A stretch of DNA of 64,000 nt from Caprimulgus europaeus (taxonomy: Eukaryota > Chordata > Aves > Caprimulgiformes > Caprimulgidae), in NCBI GenBank assembly GCA_907165065.1, contig OU015523.1:23463834-23527833 (forward strand), written 5' to 3'. Position 1 is the first letter of the stretch, and each line of letters begins with the position of its first letter. A program made the position numbers and the translations under genes. Shown in pieces: positions 36,801 to 50,031 of the stretch. The notes beneath the pieces are model-generated. The model was not told the origin of the DNA. It saw only the letters and a program-made list of their open reading frames with translations, and searched no databases.

Positions 36801-38507
36801 CAATCAAGCTCTAACTTTATGTATATTTAAGTAGTGGGCATGCTTATAAAGTAGTGCTGAAAAAGTGTGGGGCTCATGCAACAGCATAGAAGAACTAAGA
36901 ACTAAAGGTATGTTCTGGTGTGCCAGGTTCTATTCAAGATAGTATGTGAGACAAAAAGGATATTTTTCCTCTGGGAACATACGAGAAAGTTGAACTTCCT
37001 GCAATTAATAATAATGGTCACTTAGTGGTTGCCCCTTAGGTTATAGCTGTATCGGGGAGTTTACCATTCTGTATAAAAAAATCATCATTTGGTTTTTGCT
37101 TGTGTTTTTGAGAGCTATGATTTACTTGTTTGTTTTGGTCTGTGGCTTTGTGACACCAGTCAAAATTGTTCCTTAGATGTTCAATATTCGGGTCATACCC
37201 GTATGTCTTTAAGTGTACTGTCTAAGTGATCAGATGTTAAATGGATTTGTCCCAGTGTATGGCAGTTCCACACCTTTTGTTTAACAGCTTTTAGCATTTA
37301 GTCAAAATAATTCTCTCCAGCACCTTTGCATTAAATTTCTGTGAATGTCTTTGGATTATACAGCCTGTATATACACAGAATTTACATTGCTGAGTTTGAG
37401 AAATCTCTTGTATACAGTTCTCCTAAACTCATAGTAGACTTACTCTGATTTTGCCATTTTCAGAAGTAAATTTACAGATTTTTTTTTTTTAATGTCACAG
37501 TAGAGAGTTACCATTCTGAGTGCCTGATACAGTTTTGAGTGTACATGCTGCTAATTTTAAAATGAATTTTGTTCTTATATTTGCCCTGTCTGTATCATTT
37601 GCAAACATTAGTATAAATCAAAAGATTCCTATGTGTGTTCTAAAACCTCAGGAACCACCTACTTAATTTTTTGCAGTCCATGCCACACTGGGGTAGTGTG
37701 GTGGGGGATTTTTTGTTTGTTTGTTTTTATCCTAGGTACATGAATCTGCTGTATATAAGAGCAAGTCTGGCTGGGGAAACTACTGTTTTCTCTAAAAATC
37801 TTGGTGAAAAGAAATACACTGTTCATAGGAAACAACCAACCAACCACAACTAAACAAAGACAAGAAATGTTATTTTTCAAGAGAAAAGTCCTTTTACTTT
37901 TAGACGGAGTTCTCATATCTAGTCTTCTGTGCCTGCTTTAAGCTGTGGAAGACAACTGTAGCCATTGAGTGGACTGAAAAATTAAAAGAAAAAGAGACTT
38001 TATTATCATGTAAATACTATAGAAGCTGTTCTAAAGAAATCTTACTTAGATTTTTTAAATTGTAATTAGTGAATACTACTGTTGCTTTAATGCACCTTAA
38101 ATGTGTTTGTGACTATTTTCCAGACTATGAAGGCCACTGAATACAGTCCTGAAAGGGTTCTAGATAGCTTCTCTTTACACCCAAGTCAATTAAAGTTAGA
38201 CCTGCAAAAAACCATATTTTGTTCATAACCACACTGAATCTATTACATGTGACCTGCAAGTATTAAAGAAGTAAAATCTCTATCTGTCAACCTATAGAAC
38301 AATCCGTTTCTGCAGTGATGTTCTGTTTTTACCCATGAAAATGGCATAGTGAATTTTGTAACTACGTTTGTGAATGTTTGATCAAAAAAAAGTGTTGTTA
38401 ATGGGGGGAGAGGGGGAAGAGGGGAAATTCAAGCAGCAGGAAGGAAGGAACACCTGATATTTACTGAAGGTGCAGGTCTTCCTCGAAGAGACACTTTCCT
38501 AGTTGTT

Positions 38508-38662
38508 GGGTTTTTTTGAGGGTTTTTTTTTTGGGGGGTGGGTGGAAGTTTGGAGGTGTTTTTTTTGGGCGGAGTGTTTTTTTCAAGGGGGAGATTGGTG
38601 GGGTTTTGTAAGGTTTTTTGTGTTTTTTTGTTTTGGGGTTTTTTGTTTGGTTTTTTTTGGTA
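38508..38662 (+). repeat. G/T-rich low-complexity tract
   Basis: About 155 bases of almost only G and T, with G runs of three to six separated by T runs of five to ten; strong strand asymmetry and G-quadruplex potential. Confidence 0.9.
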
Positions 38663-39889
38663 GATGCTGTTAAAATTCTGGTTTTGTAGTCCAGGTGTGT
38701 TTTACATCATCACACAAAGTTTCTCGTAATGGCTCTAAGATTTTATTCTTAAGACTGGAAGACAAGCCTTACTTAGAGGTATCTTCTGCATGACAGGCCT
38801 TTTTGTGTTTAGTGCTGAGTTGTGGGTTTTTTGTCATAAGAACACTGAAGACTGGGCAAAGGTCAATTGGGCTGTTTCCTGGAGATAGAGGGAACATAGT
38901 TAAGAGCCATGTTTGTAGAAAACATGACACACTGTCACTGTGTGGTGTCGCTTTCTGTTAACATCTGATTCTATTCCTTTTACCTACAGTTGACTTTTAG
39001 GAGACCTTGATCACGTGTTTTGCAAATAGGCTATTGTGACGTTTTTAAAATATGAGGAAGAGGTAATCTAGGCACTCTCACAAGTGTTCATCAGACTAAT
39101 AAAAACCTAGACTAACTCTACTCTTTACATTTCTATATGAACTGTAGCCACTTTTGCAAATATATATGTGTTCCTAGTTTATTTTGCTTGATTTATCAAA
39201 TAAGTTTAAAAAGTACTATCTTAAAATTCTGTGACCTAGTATTTTTCTGAAATTCAATCCTAAAAATAGCTGCACTTGTCTATGACAAAGAATTACTAAA
39301 ACAGCAAAAATGACTATGTAAGCTTTTCCAAGCTGTTGTTAGGAAAGAAAAAAAATGCACAGAGAAGCAAATACTGTTTTTCACAGTAAACACTTTTATA
39401 CAAAACAAACGTTTGTATTATCAGTATGAGTTTAAATGTTCATTAAATATCTTTGTGTAATGCTGAAGTCCTAACTGCATAGAGAGTTGTGGGTTTTTTT
39501 GGGTTTTTTTTGGTCTTTATATTATAAAAATAATTTTGGGGTCCTGCTCTCTTAAAAGAAGTAAAATGAGAGTGGAAACAGTTAACCTTCTCAGATGCAC
39601 TGAGTTTAATGCTGAGCTTTGTCCTACATCTGTTTGGTAGAATTTCTCTTCTCTAGCTGTGTTACCATTCATTTGCATTGTGCAATGTAACTGTATTATC
39701 TAAATTGAATTTTTGAGGTATGATGTTAGGGAGGTAAATATTTCTGTGGTGAAGCTTTTGATTACCTCCTATATTACCTCCTATATGCAGATGGTCAGTT
39801 TACAAGCTGGCAATAAAAAGGATTGATTCAACTGAAAAATTAAGTACATGACATGATTTACTGGTAATGACAAGCAACAAGTAAAACAC

Positions 39890-39891
<2 letters not shown>

Positions 39892-39949
<58 letters not shown>

Positions 39950-39966
39950 CATCATCATCATCATCA
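39892..39966 (+). repeat. compound (TTA)n(TCA)n microsatellite
   Basis: A long pure run of TTA triplets passes into about six TCA triplets near 39,948. The transition suggests a point change spread by slippage. Confidence 0.95.
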
Positions 39967-42900
39967 GAGTATAGTACCTGTCTTTTAAAAATTACATGAT
40001 GTGTCCATTCAATGTCATATATATAGATATTCACATAACAAAATCTATTTTCATAACTGACACAAATGGCATCTTTGTTAGCCTGAAGATAGAAGCTAAA
40101 GATGGCTACATGAGGATGGAGACTTTCTATTTTTTCAGCTTACAAATAGTTTCTGCAGATCAGAGAAGTGAAGACCATGTTTTTTCTATAAGATTCTCTA
40201 CTAAATATGTTTGCCATTGTTACCTGTTCAGTATTATTGATGAAGTCTAAAATTGTTTCTGTATACTTGTCTTTGGAACATGTGTACCACCTAGCATCAA
40301 TAACACACTGTGGAATTCTCAATATGAAATGTACTAATTGTCACAACACTTTCAGCCTCACCATTGGAAAAGGGAATTAAGTTAGCAGGTATGTCCACTT
40401 GTTTTCTTCTAGGCAGATGCAAACTCCTTCCACATACACCTAGTTAACTGAAGACAAACTAGCTCCAAATAAAAAACTGAAACTGCCATTCCTGTGACAG
40501 TGCTTGAACAAACAGCCGCTATGGCTTGTTAACATTAGTGTGGTGTTGTGGTAATTACAGATGCACACACTGCCATTAGATGGCCAACTCATCGTGCATC
40601 TGCCTTGCCAAAGATTGTGTTGACATGGTGGCCACAGCAAAATAAAGGCAGGATGGTGCAAAGATCCTCAACTTAAAGAAAATCTAAACCAGTAAATCTA
40701 AATGGCACAGCATTGTCCTTATAGCACAGGGTGCCCACTCCTGTCAGGAGCAGAAATGGAGGAGGACTTCTGCCTCCAGGTAAATAGTTTCATTTCCCAT
40801 AGGCTGTGACCATGTTGACATATGTGTATTGTAAACGGAGTTGAGGTGTCTCTGCATCATACTTACTCACATTTCTGCTGCTAATGTAATAGGCACAGTT
40901 AGCTTGGTCCACAGCTGTGTGTGTATGACCTAAATAGAGATGTCACACACAGCAGTAAATTTGATTCAGTCTCCTGAGTTTTTAGGGTGGTACCCTTAAA
41001 GTTGAACTGTCTTTTCAGACACTCAATATTGCTCCATAAATTCTAGGAAGCCACACTGACCACTATTCCAACTTTATTAGGGGCACTTAATGTGGCACAT
41101 TGTTCTGATTGTGTCCATGCAGTTTATATTCATGAAGTAAGAGTCAAACAGTATCCTTTTGGAAGACAGTCTAGTATCAGAAGCAAACTTGTGCAACTGA
41201 GAGGATGTGAGCTAATAGTGAGAAAGGAAATCCCAGCTTTCTTCCATCAGTAATACTTGAAAAGTGTTTTAAATTTAGAAGTCATTACTTTGTCTTGAAT
41301 CAAGCTGTGTGTTTTTGTTCTTCATATAAATAAAATCAGAGAATCAATCTGATAGATTGAATGCCATTTCTAGATAATAGAATAGATATCCATTTAAACA
41401 GAGAAGAATAATTTCATGAAGAAATGTGAGAGACTATAGTTTTCTTGTTAGAACATTACTAGCAGGCAGGAAACCTGGGTTTTCCCATTGTGAAGTTTTG
41501 TGACTTAATACAGATAACTTCATTTGTGCCTCAGGAATTTTACCTGTTAATATGGCCCAATATATACTCTGAATCAACTAATTCAGGCATAAGAAAGAAA
41601 AGGGAGATGTTAATGTTGCATCTTAAAGTAGTATACAGTAATCCTTACTTAATATGTTGTATTTTGTTTTAGTTCTGTCATAGTCTGTGAAACAGAAAGA
41701 CTTAAATGTTACTGCCTTGGTTTTGCTAAAATTTGTTTCTCTCTTGGCATTAAAGCCAGGATGTGAATGTGAAATATTTTTTTTTACACAATGAGAGAAG
41801 TAATGCCCCTGTGGATGTTTTTTTTACTTAATTTTACTAGAGATTATCCATTTTATTGATGTGAAATGAAACATAAAGAAACTTGATCAAGGTCAAAGTC
41901 CATTATGAATCCAGAATTGAAACAGCTGTTCTGATTTCATTTCAATGTTTTAACAGTCACTCTGCTTTTATGATAAGATGTGGAGTCAAAATTAATACAA
42001 AAGTATATAGTGATTGTAAACTGGTTTCACTGTTGTTTTTTAGGGTAGTGCATGCCGATTCCAGCAGCTCTGTTTTTAATGGGCTTTATCTGAGGCTAGA
42101 GTGTTTGGGTGTGATGATTTGGCATTCCTTTAGGATCCTAAGGAGTATCCCCAGAAATCCTTATCTAAATCAGCAATTAGCAAGTGGAATGCTTGGTTCT
42201 CCTTTTTAAGAAGACAAGGAAACAAAATAGAGATGTGCGTTTTGGTGGGGAACTAGATTGAGGGGGGAAAAAAAACCAAACCAAAACAAAAAACCCCACC
42301 AAACAAAAAACCACTCAAAGCAAATCCAAAAAGCACTCTATAGATTCTGTAAGACCTGTATTTAAATGTTCTTTATGTTCCCCAATCACTATTCTGACAC
42401 TACATCATAAATTACTTTTTTTATTTTTGAAATAATAGCTGTCATAATTTATCTCTTTGAAGGATGGAAGTGAATAACATTGTTTTCTTTCCATGGCCAA
42501 ACAGGCTGTTTCAGTGTTCAAGGCTGCTTGTGAATGTTGGACTGGTAACACTTCAAGTAGATGCAATTGGATGAGAAAGATGCTGTCAATATTGATAGGC
42601 TCAGAATCTGACCAAGCTTTTTTTTTCTTCTTTCTTGCAAACTTCGTTTACTAAAATTGCCAGACTGAGTATCTGTAGTGTTGGGTTTTTGTACCTATTT
42701 TTTTAATGAAGGTGGACCTACTTCTGTCTTTCTGAGTTTTGTTTCCTTTTAAATAGAAGTGGGATGATGTGACATTTCAAACACATTGAAATGCTAGTAC
42801 TAAAATGCTAAATTAATTACTTGCAATATTAGTTTCAAAAGTAGAAATAGCAAAATAATGATATTAATTCCATCCTGTTAACTTAAAAAAAAAAAAAGGC

Positions 42901-43140
42901 AATAATATTATTTGTGCAAGTGTTTTGAGTGATTCTTTTACAAGGTGCCAAATGCTGGTACGACCCATGTAGATTCTTTAATCTGCACAATAAAAATGTG
43001 GAGGGCTCTGAAATGCTGATTGAACACATGTGCCCTGATCCGCTAGCACAAATGAGAGAACAGAGTAATTAGAGGGGCAAAATTTTTGTGTTCCTTGCAT
43101 TGTTTCTACACATAAGCAGTTATCTATTGCTGCCAGCTGG

Positions 43141-43768
43141 TGTGGTGGTTTGGGTAGATTAACTCTTTTTGCTTGGAGCTTGCAGCCAAACCCAGTCTGC
43201 TCTCTCACCCTCCCTCCCCTTTGCCCAGGGAGTAGGGGAGAGAATTGGAAGGAAAAGGGCAAGGAAACTCATGGGTTGAGATAAAGACTATCTACTAATT
43301 AATATAAAATGGTAATGATAACAACAGTGATAACAGAATATACAAATGAGTGATGCACAGTGCAGCTGCTCACCATCCGCTGACCAATGCCCAGCCTATG
43401 CCAGCCAATGATCCCAGAGCAGAGACAGTCCCGAAACCCAAATCCCGAAAGAGCAAGCCTGAGCGATCCCTGAGAGAATGCCCCCGTCTTCCAGTCAGCC
43501 CTGGTTGACATGATGTAATATGATATGGAATATTTCATTGGCACATCTAAATGTCAATTTTGGGTTTTGCTATTTATTACGCTTCACCCTCCCAGTCCTA
43601 ATGCAGCTGTGAACCAGCCAGACACGGTGGCCTTGAGCTCCAGCAGCAGCTAATAACATCAGTACTGTTATCAACATTTCTCTTGTAACAAGTCTTATGC
43701 TGAAACTAAAACACAGCTATTCTAATTACTAAGAAGAAAATTAAGTCTATCCTAGTAAAACCAGGACA
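43141..43768 (-). mobile_element. solo LTR, avian ERVK-like, antisense to NCAM2 (copy 1)
   Basis: Plus-strand ends are TGTGGTGGTTTGGG and AAACCAGGACA. The flanks are GCTGG (43,136-43,140) and ACTGG (43,769-43,773), a 5-bp duplication with one substitution. No internal retroviral sequence is present. Blocks such as CCAAACCCAGTCTGCTCTC, GATAACAACAGTGATAACAG, TGACCAATGCCCAGCC and AACTAAAACACAGCTATTC recur in the same order in the copy at 54,936-55,538. The right-hand end resembles avian ERVK LTRs read in reverse. About 630 bp. Confidence 0.88.
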
Positions 43769-46700
43769 ACTGGATTAGCTGTATAAACAGCAGCATAATA
43801 TATTTGAAATCAAGTCTCAGACTTGGAAAAGAATAGTGGAAGAACAAGGGGATTGTAAAAAGAAGAGAGGCATGGAGAATGCAGCTGTTCTTGTGTGCAG
43901 ATAACCCATGTAACTTCTGTATAACTGGATGTATTTTAGTAAAGCAGAATTTCTTTGTATTTTAACCAGTGGCAATGCAGAGAGCTTGAAACTCAACATT
44001 TCAGTAGAAGCTTTAAACCTACTTGTAAGGGCTGTTGAAATACATATTTAAAGCCAATCATATTTCATAAATTCATAAAATCAAATCACTACCTCCTTCC
44101 GAGTATCTATGAATATTCATACTTCTTCCCCAGATGATTTGCAGAAATGATGATGCGCCTTCCAAATGGATATATATAGTTGGTTCTTTGAAGTCAATAG
44201 CATAACTTCTATTTAACTTTTCTAGTGCTTGGTTGTTGTACTGAAAGGACCACTTTGAGAAGCTTCCCTGCCTGCAGCCATGGTGATAACATGAGAGGCA
44301 CAGACAGGTGGCTCTGCACTGGCTCTGCAGAGGTCCATTAGCAGTCTGAAGTGCACTGCTCCTCTCCTGGGTTCTACAAGGCTAAAAAGAACAACGTGTT
44401 TTTCCTTCCTGCAGCAACTAGTCAGCCGCAGAAAAGTATAACCTATACAAATCCAAACAAGTTAAATTATGATTAATATAGATAGCATCTAACACTGGTG
44501 TAACTCCATAGAGAAACATAGTGCAACTTGGTCAGAGATGCAAAGACAATTGCTACTTTTTAAATTATATTACATTTTTAAATTTTTCTGGTCTTTAATT
44601 AGTATCTCCTCCAGTGCAGGGGTTCAGTATTTTTTTGGGAAACGTGAAAACTGTAAATGCTTACAAGTTTGTGTATCATTTAAATACTTCTTGAACATTA
44701 TGTGGATATCTTAGTAAAAAGTATCCTTTTTGTTACTTAAATGGATTTTTTTTCTCATGTTTAAATAGGCTGCTTGACAAAAACAAATATTATTTTATTA
44801 GAATTTATGATTTGTTGCATGTAATATATACCTTGATTTTTCTAATTTTGATTCTTGATTTTACAGACCAAATCTGTGACTTTGGTAAACAAGGTTTTAT
44901 TTAATCTCCAGTCTTTAATGCAGCCTTCTAAAAGAGGCATCTTTTCGAGTGCAGAGTTCGTTGTCATGTTGCTAGTGTGTGTTTCTGACCAGAATGCAAA
45001 GTAGCTTTAATCCATACATTCTTTTTTTCCTGTGCTGGGATAGCTGCCAAATCTATGTCAGCAGTAACTTCTGAATGTGTCAGCTGTAACAAATACAGTT
45101 CATTGTTTCTTGACTAGTTAACATCTAGTTAAAAGACAGGAACAGCTCAAATGAAAGGGAACTACTGTACATTTTCTATCTAAAATATTCAGGCTGTTAA
45201 TACTACTGAGAGAAAGAAAAAAAAAACGGTTCAGGAGGGAGTTTTAGGTAGGCAAAGATACTTAGCTGATTCTTCAAGTGAAAACATGCCAGATCACTGG
45301 ATAATGAAGTTATCTTATTAAATTATGGTCAGTTACAGGTCATTATGTAAACTTCTATTGAAAATTCAATATTTAAGCCTCTGTTTCACTCAGGTGAAAA
45401 GCAAAACAAAAACGACTTCCCCCAAAAAAAACCTCCACAAGAAATATCTCTTTAACTGTTGGAATAATATCTGAGACATTGGTTAGAAAAAGAATATCAC
45501 AAAAAAGAAAAATGCCTTAACTTATTTGGCGAACCTGAGAATATGAAAATTGTCACCTAGAGCAAAGTGCAAATTCACAGTTTAGAGGGATGAGTTAGTG
45601 ACACACTTCCTTCTCACAGACATTTATTTTGTTTCATTATTAATTATTTTATTATAAATTTATTTTATTATAAATTATTAATGTAATCATAGACTTTCTG
45701 TATAGATTTGTGGAATAAAATGTTACCTCTCAACTCATTGACAGTGGTGCAGCCTATGCAGAAAGTAGTATTTACACCTGATGTACAGACTGTGAATCTA
45801 CAGTCCTAGTCCTTCAGCACCTATTCCTCCTGCTCTGTGCTGCCCTCACCCTCATTCCTCTAGTTTCCTTCTTACATGAGAATACTGTTTCATTTAAAAA
45901 GGGAGTCCAAACAGTGGTTTCCTATATATGTGAGTCAGACTGTTTTATATTTATAATGCATAACTCTCCATATCTGTAGAATAGTAGTTGAGTCACCCTG
46001 AAATTTCTCTTTAAAATTGATATTTAGTAAATAAAAAGTACATTGAAATGAACTATTTAATTATGCAGTAACAGTTAATAATTTAAATAATCCATACTAA
46101 ATAATAGCATATTTGTTCAGGAAATTGTTTCTAGAAATTTCAGATGTGTAAATCTCTGCAATGATTTACCATGCAATGAGAATTAACTGTGTTTTCACTC
46201 ATGTCATGTTCTCATTATGAATTAGCGATGATTAATTAAGTCCAAGTATGCCTGTAGAGTCTACTCTTATACACCAAGATAAATGCTTTCTAAATGCTTA
46301 GACTTCAAAAAATAAGCAACAGTTCTTAAACAATGGAAATAATAGAAATTATGACCATTAGAAAAACAAAACTATGAATTTTCCATGTAAGTGAAAAAAA
46401 CTGTTCTGGGAATGTTTAAAGAAGAATCTGGTATTTAGAGAAGTCATAGCCAAGTAAGCTTCATGGAGCTGGCAGTGAAAACATGACATCAAATGATCAG
46501 TATTTGTATTCTCTGCAGAGATGATCTGAGAAAGTGACTTATCTGGAAGAGCAAAAATTTTACTTGTGATTTTTGTGTATGTTTTTAAGCAATTAGTAAT
46601 ATGGTGCTGCAGAATCACTGTGCTATCTGCAAAGATAAATATTCAGAATTGCAGATTCCATTCATTAGTCATAAGACAATTATGAAAAATAAAGTATCTT

Positions 46701-47283
46701 GAATCTGGCAAATTATAACAAGTGGAAGAATTGGAGAAAAATAGCTGATTTTTTCTTTAACATTTTTACAATGTATTCATAAAGGACATAAAAATAGATA
46801 CATTCTGATTTACAGGAATTACCTGAGTGTAATAGAAAAATGCATTGATTAAAAAGATACTGTAGATGGGCATATATCTTAGAAGACTCTTAAGTCCAGG
46901 TAGAGGTACTTGTGAAGATAACTTCCTGGACTTTGAGAACTTTGCAGCAAATATTTAGTTGGGCGTGTTTGTTCATTTTGATAAGCAGTCTACAGTTTTG
47001 TATTAGTGCTATTTATTATAACTAGCTAGATTCTAACGATTTATATTGGGAGGGCAAGATACCGTCACCAAAACTTAGACTTTCACATTTGACACATCCC
47101 AAGTGCCAGACAAATTTCTGCATTCTCTCTATGGTAATGTCATTAATTTATTCAATTTAGCTGTTTTTTCTGGCCTTACCAGACACCACAGAAGGTTGGA
47201 CCCCCATAAGATAAGCAAAGATTCTCCTAAATGCACTCTATGGTTTCAATTATTGGTAAAGAAGCAAAGAAGCAGCTTTGCTT

Positions 47284-47306
47284 AAAAAAAAAAAAAAAAA
47301 AAAAAA
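47284..47306 (+). repeat. A(23) homopolymer
   Basis: Pure A run with no retroposed gene recognised upstream. Confidence 0.9.
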
Positions 47307-47365
47307 GACAATCATAGTGCTAGCAAGGAACTTAATTTTATTATGTCAAAGCCCATACACTCCTT

Positions 47366-47457
47366 AAAAAAAAAAAACCCAAAAAAAACAAAAAACAAAA
47401 AAACCCCCAAACCCCCAAAACCCCAAAACAAACATACAAACAAAAAAAAGAAAAAAT
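47366..47457 (+). repeat. A/C-rich low-complexity tract
   Basis: A runs alternate with C runs of three to five (AAACCCCCAAACCCCC type). It is the complement of the G/T-rich tracts elsewhere in the intron, with potential i-motif on this strand and G-quadruplex on the other. Confidence 0.9.
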
Positions 47458-50015
47458 ATTTTAGTCTGGAATGTTTCATATCCTCTCTTATGAAACAGCA
47501 GTTTCCTTGGCAGGACATACTGTCTCAATTTTTTAACTTAACAAACAACAAACATATACTTTCATCTATAGGTACTCTACTCATGCAAATTAAAGGTGTT
47601 TAGGCTTTAATTTAAAATTGCATTGCTCTGTCATTTAGATTTCAATAATTAATGCAAAAAATAAATAATACAATATTGGTCACATTTTTCTAATTGAATA
47701 CATCTAACTTGTATCACTGCAATCAGTGGAGGAAAGAAATTATGCTACTACTAATATTGAGTTCATATGATTTAGAAGTATAGGAAACAGTCCACATATA
47801 TGTTGAAGTACGTAATTTATCTGTAGTTATGGTTTGTGGCAGACAATGTTTTCCAGTAGTTGTCTTCTCAATTCTATTGAATCCTGTTCACAACCTAATA
47901 ACTGCTTGAATGCCTTTTTGTTTGAGCATTAGCCTTGGACTCTAGTATACTGTAAGAAAACATGGATGACAGTTCATAAGGTAGATGAGCTTTTGCAAGT
48001 TTAGAAAATGCCTATTTGTTACTGCTTCCATGTAACTACTTTTCATATTGCAACCTTGTATACCTGTTATTCTAGCATTTAATACAGGCTGAGTGTTCTT
48101 AAGTTTCTGGAAACATCTGGTTTCTAGTTCTGGTTCATGTTCAAATGTTTTTCAAGGCCATATTAAATCATTAAGTGGCATCATAATTCCATTTTAGTAC
48201 ATCCTTAGTCAATGCATCTTGTCTGTGATTCCTTATTAGATCAGTCTTCAGCTTTTTGCAAAATACTAACCACAGGATTTCTCCCTGTATTCTCTAAATA
48301 CTCAAGGATAAGTTTAATTCAGTGAGAGGCTTCCAATTTAGAATTTCAGCTTCTAAAAACACTTCTGAAATACATAATCTTCACTTCAATAGTTTATTTT
48401 TCATTTTATGACATATTAGAATTTTTGTCCAAGGAATACAGTGAAAATGTTTTAAGTTAACGCATTTGTGTTATTCTCTGCTTGCAATGCCATAGTTTTG
48501 TGTTTTTAAAAAAGGTAACCAAGTATAATTAAGAAGACTTCATATCTCTCATGATATTTATTTTGTATGTCTGCTCAGAGAGGAAATTCTGTATTGCAAA
48601 TTAAAGACAAAACAACAATCTCTAATACATACTATTAAAAGATTAATTTGAAAGAAGAATATAAAGTGGGTGCTTTCAAGAGCATTTATGTATGAAGATG
48701 ACTTTTTTTTTTCCCTTTTCTTCCAAATCCCGAAGGACTAAACCAAAACAAGTGTAATGAAGAATAGGGAATGACACCCTAAATACGAAGAAAAGACTGA
48801 TACTCAATTTTAGTTCTTGTGTAAGAATAGATATTGGAAAAATTATGTAAGTCCACAGCTTGACATGTAAAATTAACAAGCATTCTTATGAGAAACTCTC
48901 TTCAACTGTCCTTTGCTCTGCGATTTGTAGTAAAGCAAAGTTGGAGGTTGATGGTTTTAATTTTGTTTTGGTGTGGAGCCAGTTGTGAACTTCTCCACCA
49001 ACCTAACACCTTATAATCCTTTAGACAGCAAATCTTTACTACTGGTGTCTGGCCTTGGAAAAGAGGAATTTACAAAGAAGATGATGTGTTTGAGATACTT
49101 CAGTGTCTTTGTCTGGAAATCTCTAGAGGGCCAAATGCTGATATGGCATATTCCTTGTTTCTCAGCCATCTTTGCCTTTTCCTCCTTGTCTTCATTACCT
49201 ACATACAGCAAAGACTTAATGATAAAATATATGCTTGTGCTTCCTTCCTGTTATCTAAAGTAGGGAGGTGCATAAGAGTGGACTGCATTACTAGTGTAGA
49301 TCATGAGAAGAGCATGGTGACTACTACATTGTTCAAGTTCATATTTGCTTTTGTTTTCTAACGCTGTTTTTAATATGTACTTTGAGGAGAATATGTTGTG
49401 AAGCCATGCAGTGGCTTGACAGACCTTGAGGAAAATAATGTACTGTTCCCATGTAACACTGTAATCTAGATCTGTGAAGACAGCAGCAATGTATTGCCTT
49501 TGATAGTCAGGTTGTGGGTTCTTTTGGGTTTGGATTTTTTTTTTTCTACTATCATGTGAAATACACACTTATCTGTTTCTACTGGATATGTTAGAGAAGC
49601 AGCAGTTCTGTCTAACTGGTCTCATGACCCAGTTGCCTCAAGTTATTTTCTGTTTTGTTTCTGTTCAGTGGTCATTCAGATACACACACCCTCCTTCAGG
49701 TGAAATCGTATGACACTTCAGGATTGCATTTGAACTGGTTTTCCAGTTTGACTGGTACTGGACCTTTATAATGAATTTCTGTATGTTCTGAATTTTTAAG
49801 ATAAAATCTGAGAAAATTTTCAGAATTTTTTTTTATCAAGTTTTAGCCTCTGTATATATTAATATTGGCAGTAGGTACAAAGTATATACCAGAGTTAAGT
49901 AGTTTAATTTAGGTTCCATTTTCATTGATTGTTTAATTTACAAAAACAACTTTAGATTATGAAATTGCTCCCACTGTCTCTATACATAACTAGTTGGCTT
50001 GTTATTAAATTATTT

Positions 50016-50031
50016 CCACCTGGTGGCAGTA
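50016..50031 (+). promoter_or_regulatory. candidate CTCF site in intron 1
   Basis: CCACCTGGTGGCAGTA matches the 16-base CTCF consensus CCASYAGRKGGCRSYR at 15 positions; the one mismatch is T for A at position 6. It stands out in an AT-rich neighbourhood where a chance match is less likely. Occupancy is not shown by sequence. Confidence 0.45.

Larger units (their letters stand above)
33870..43135. other. intron 1 segment, simple repeats only
   Basis: About 9 kb of AT-rich DNA with no exon or clear transposon. It includes G/T-rich tracts at 38,508-38,662 and 39,489-39,512, the triplet microsatellite at 39,892-39,966, an A/C-rich tract near 42,268-42,320, and an inverted-repeat motif at 36,649-36,677. 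The segment 40,440-41,200 is less AT-rich than its surroundings but not identifiable. Confidence 0.55.

Noticed and set aside
40726-40760. A hAT/Charlie-like terminal repeat (CAGGGTGCCCA)
   Set aside because: There is no matching inverted terminus, no 8-bp target duplication and no transposase remnant.
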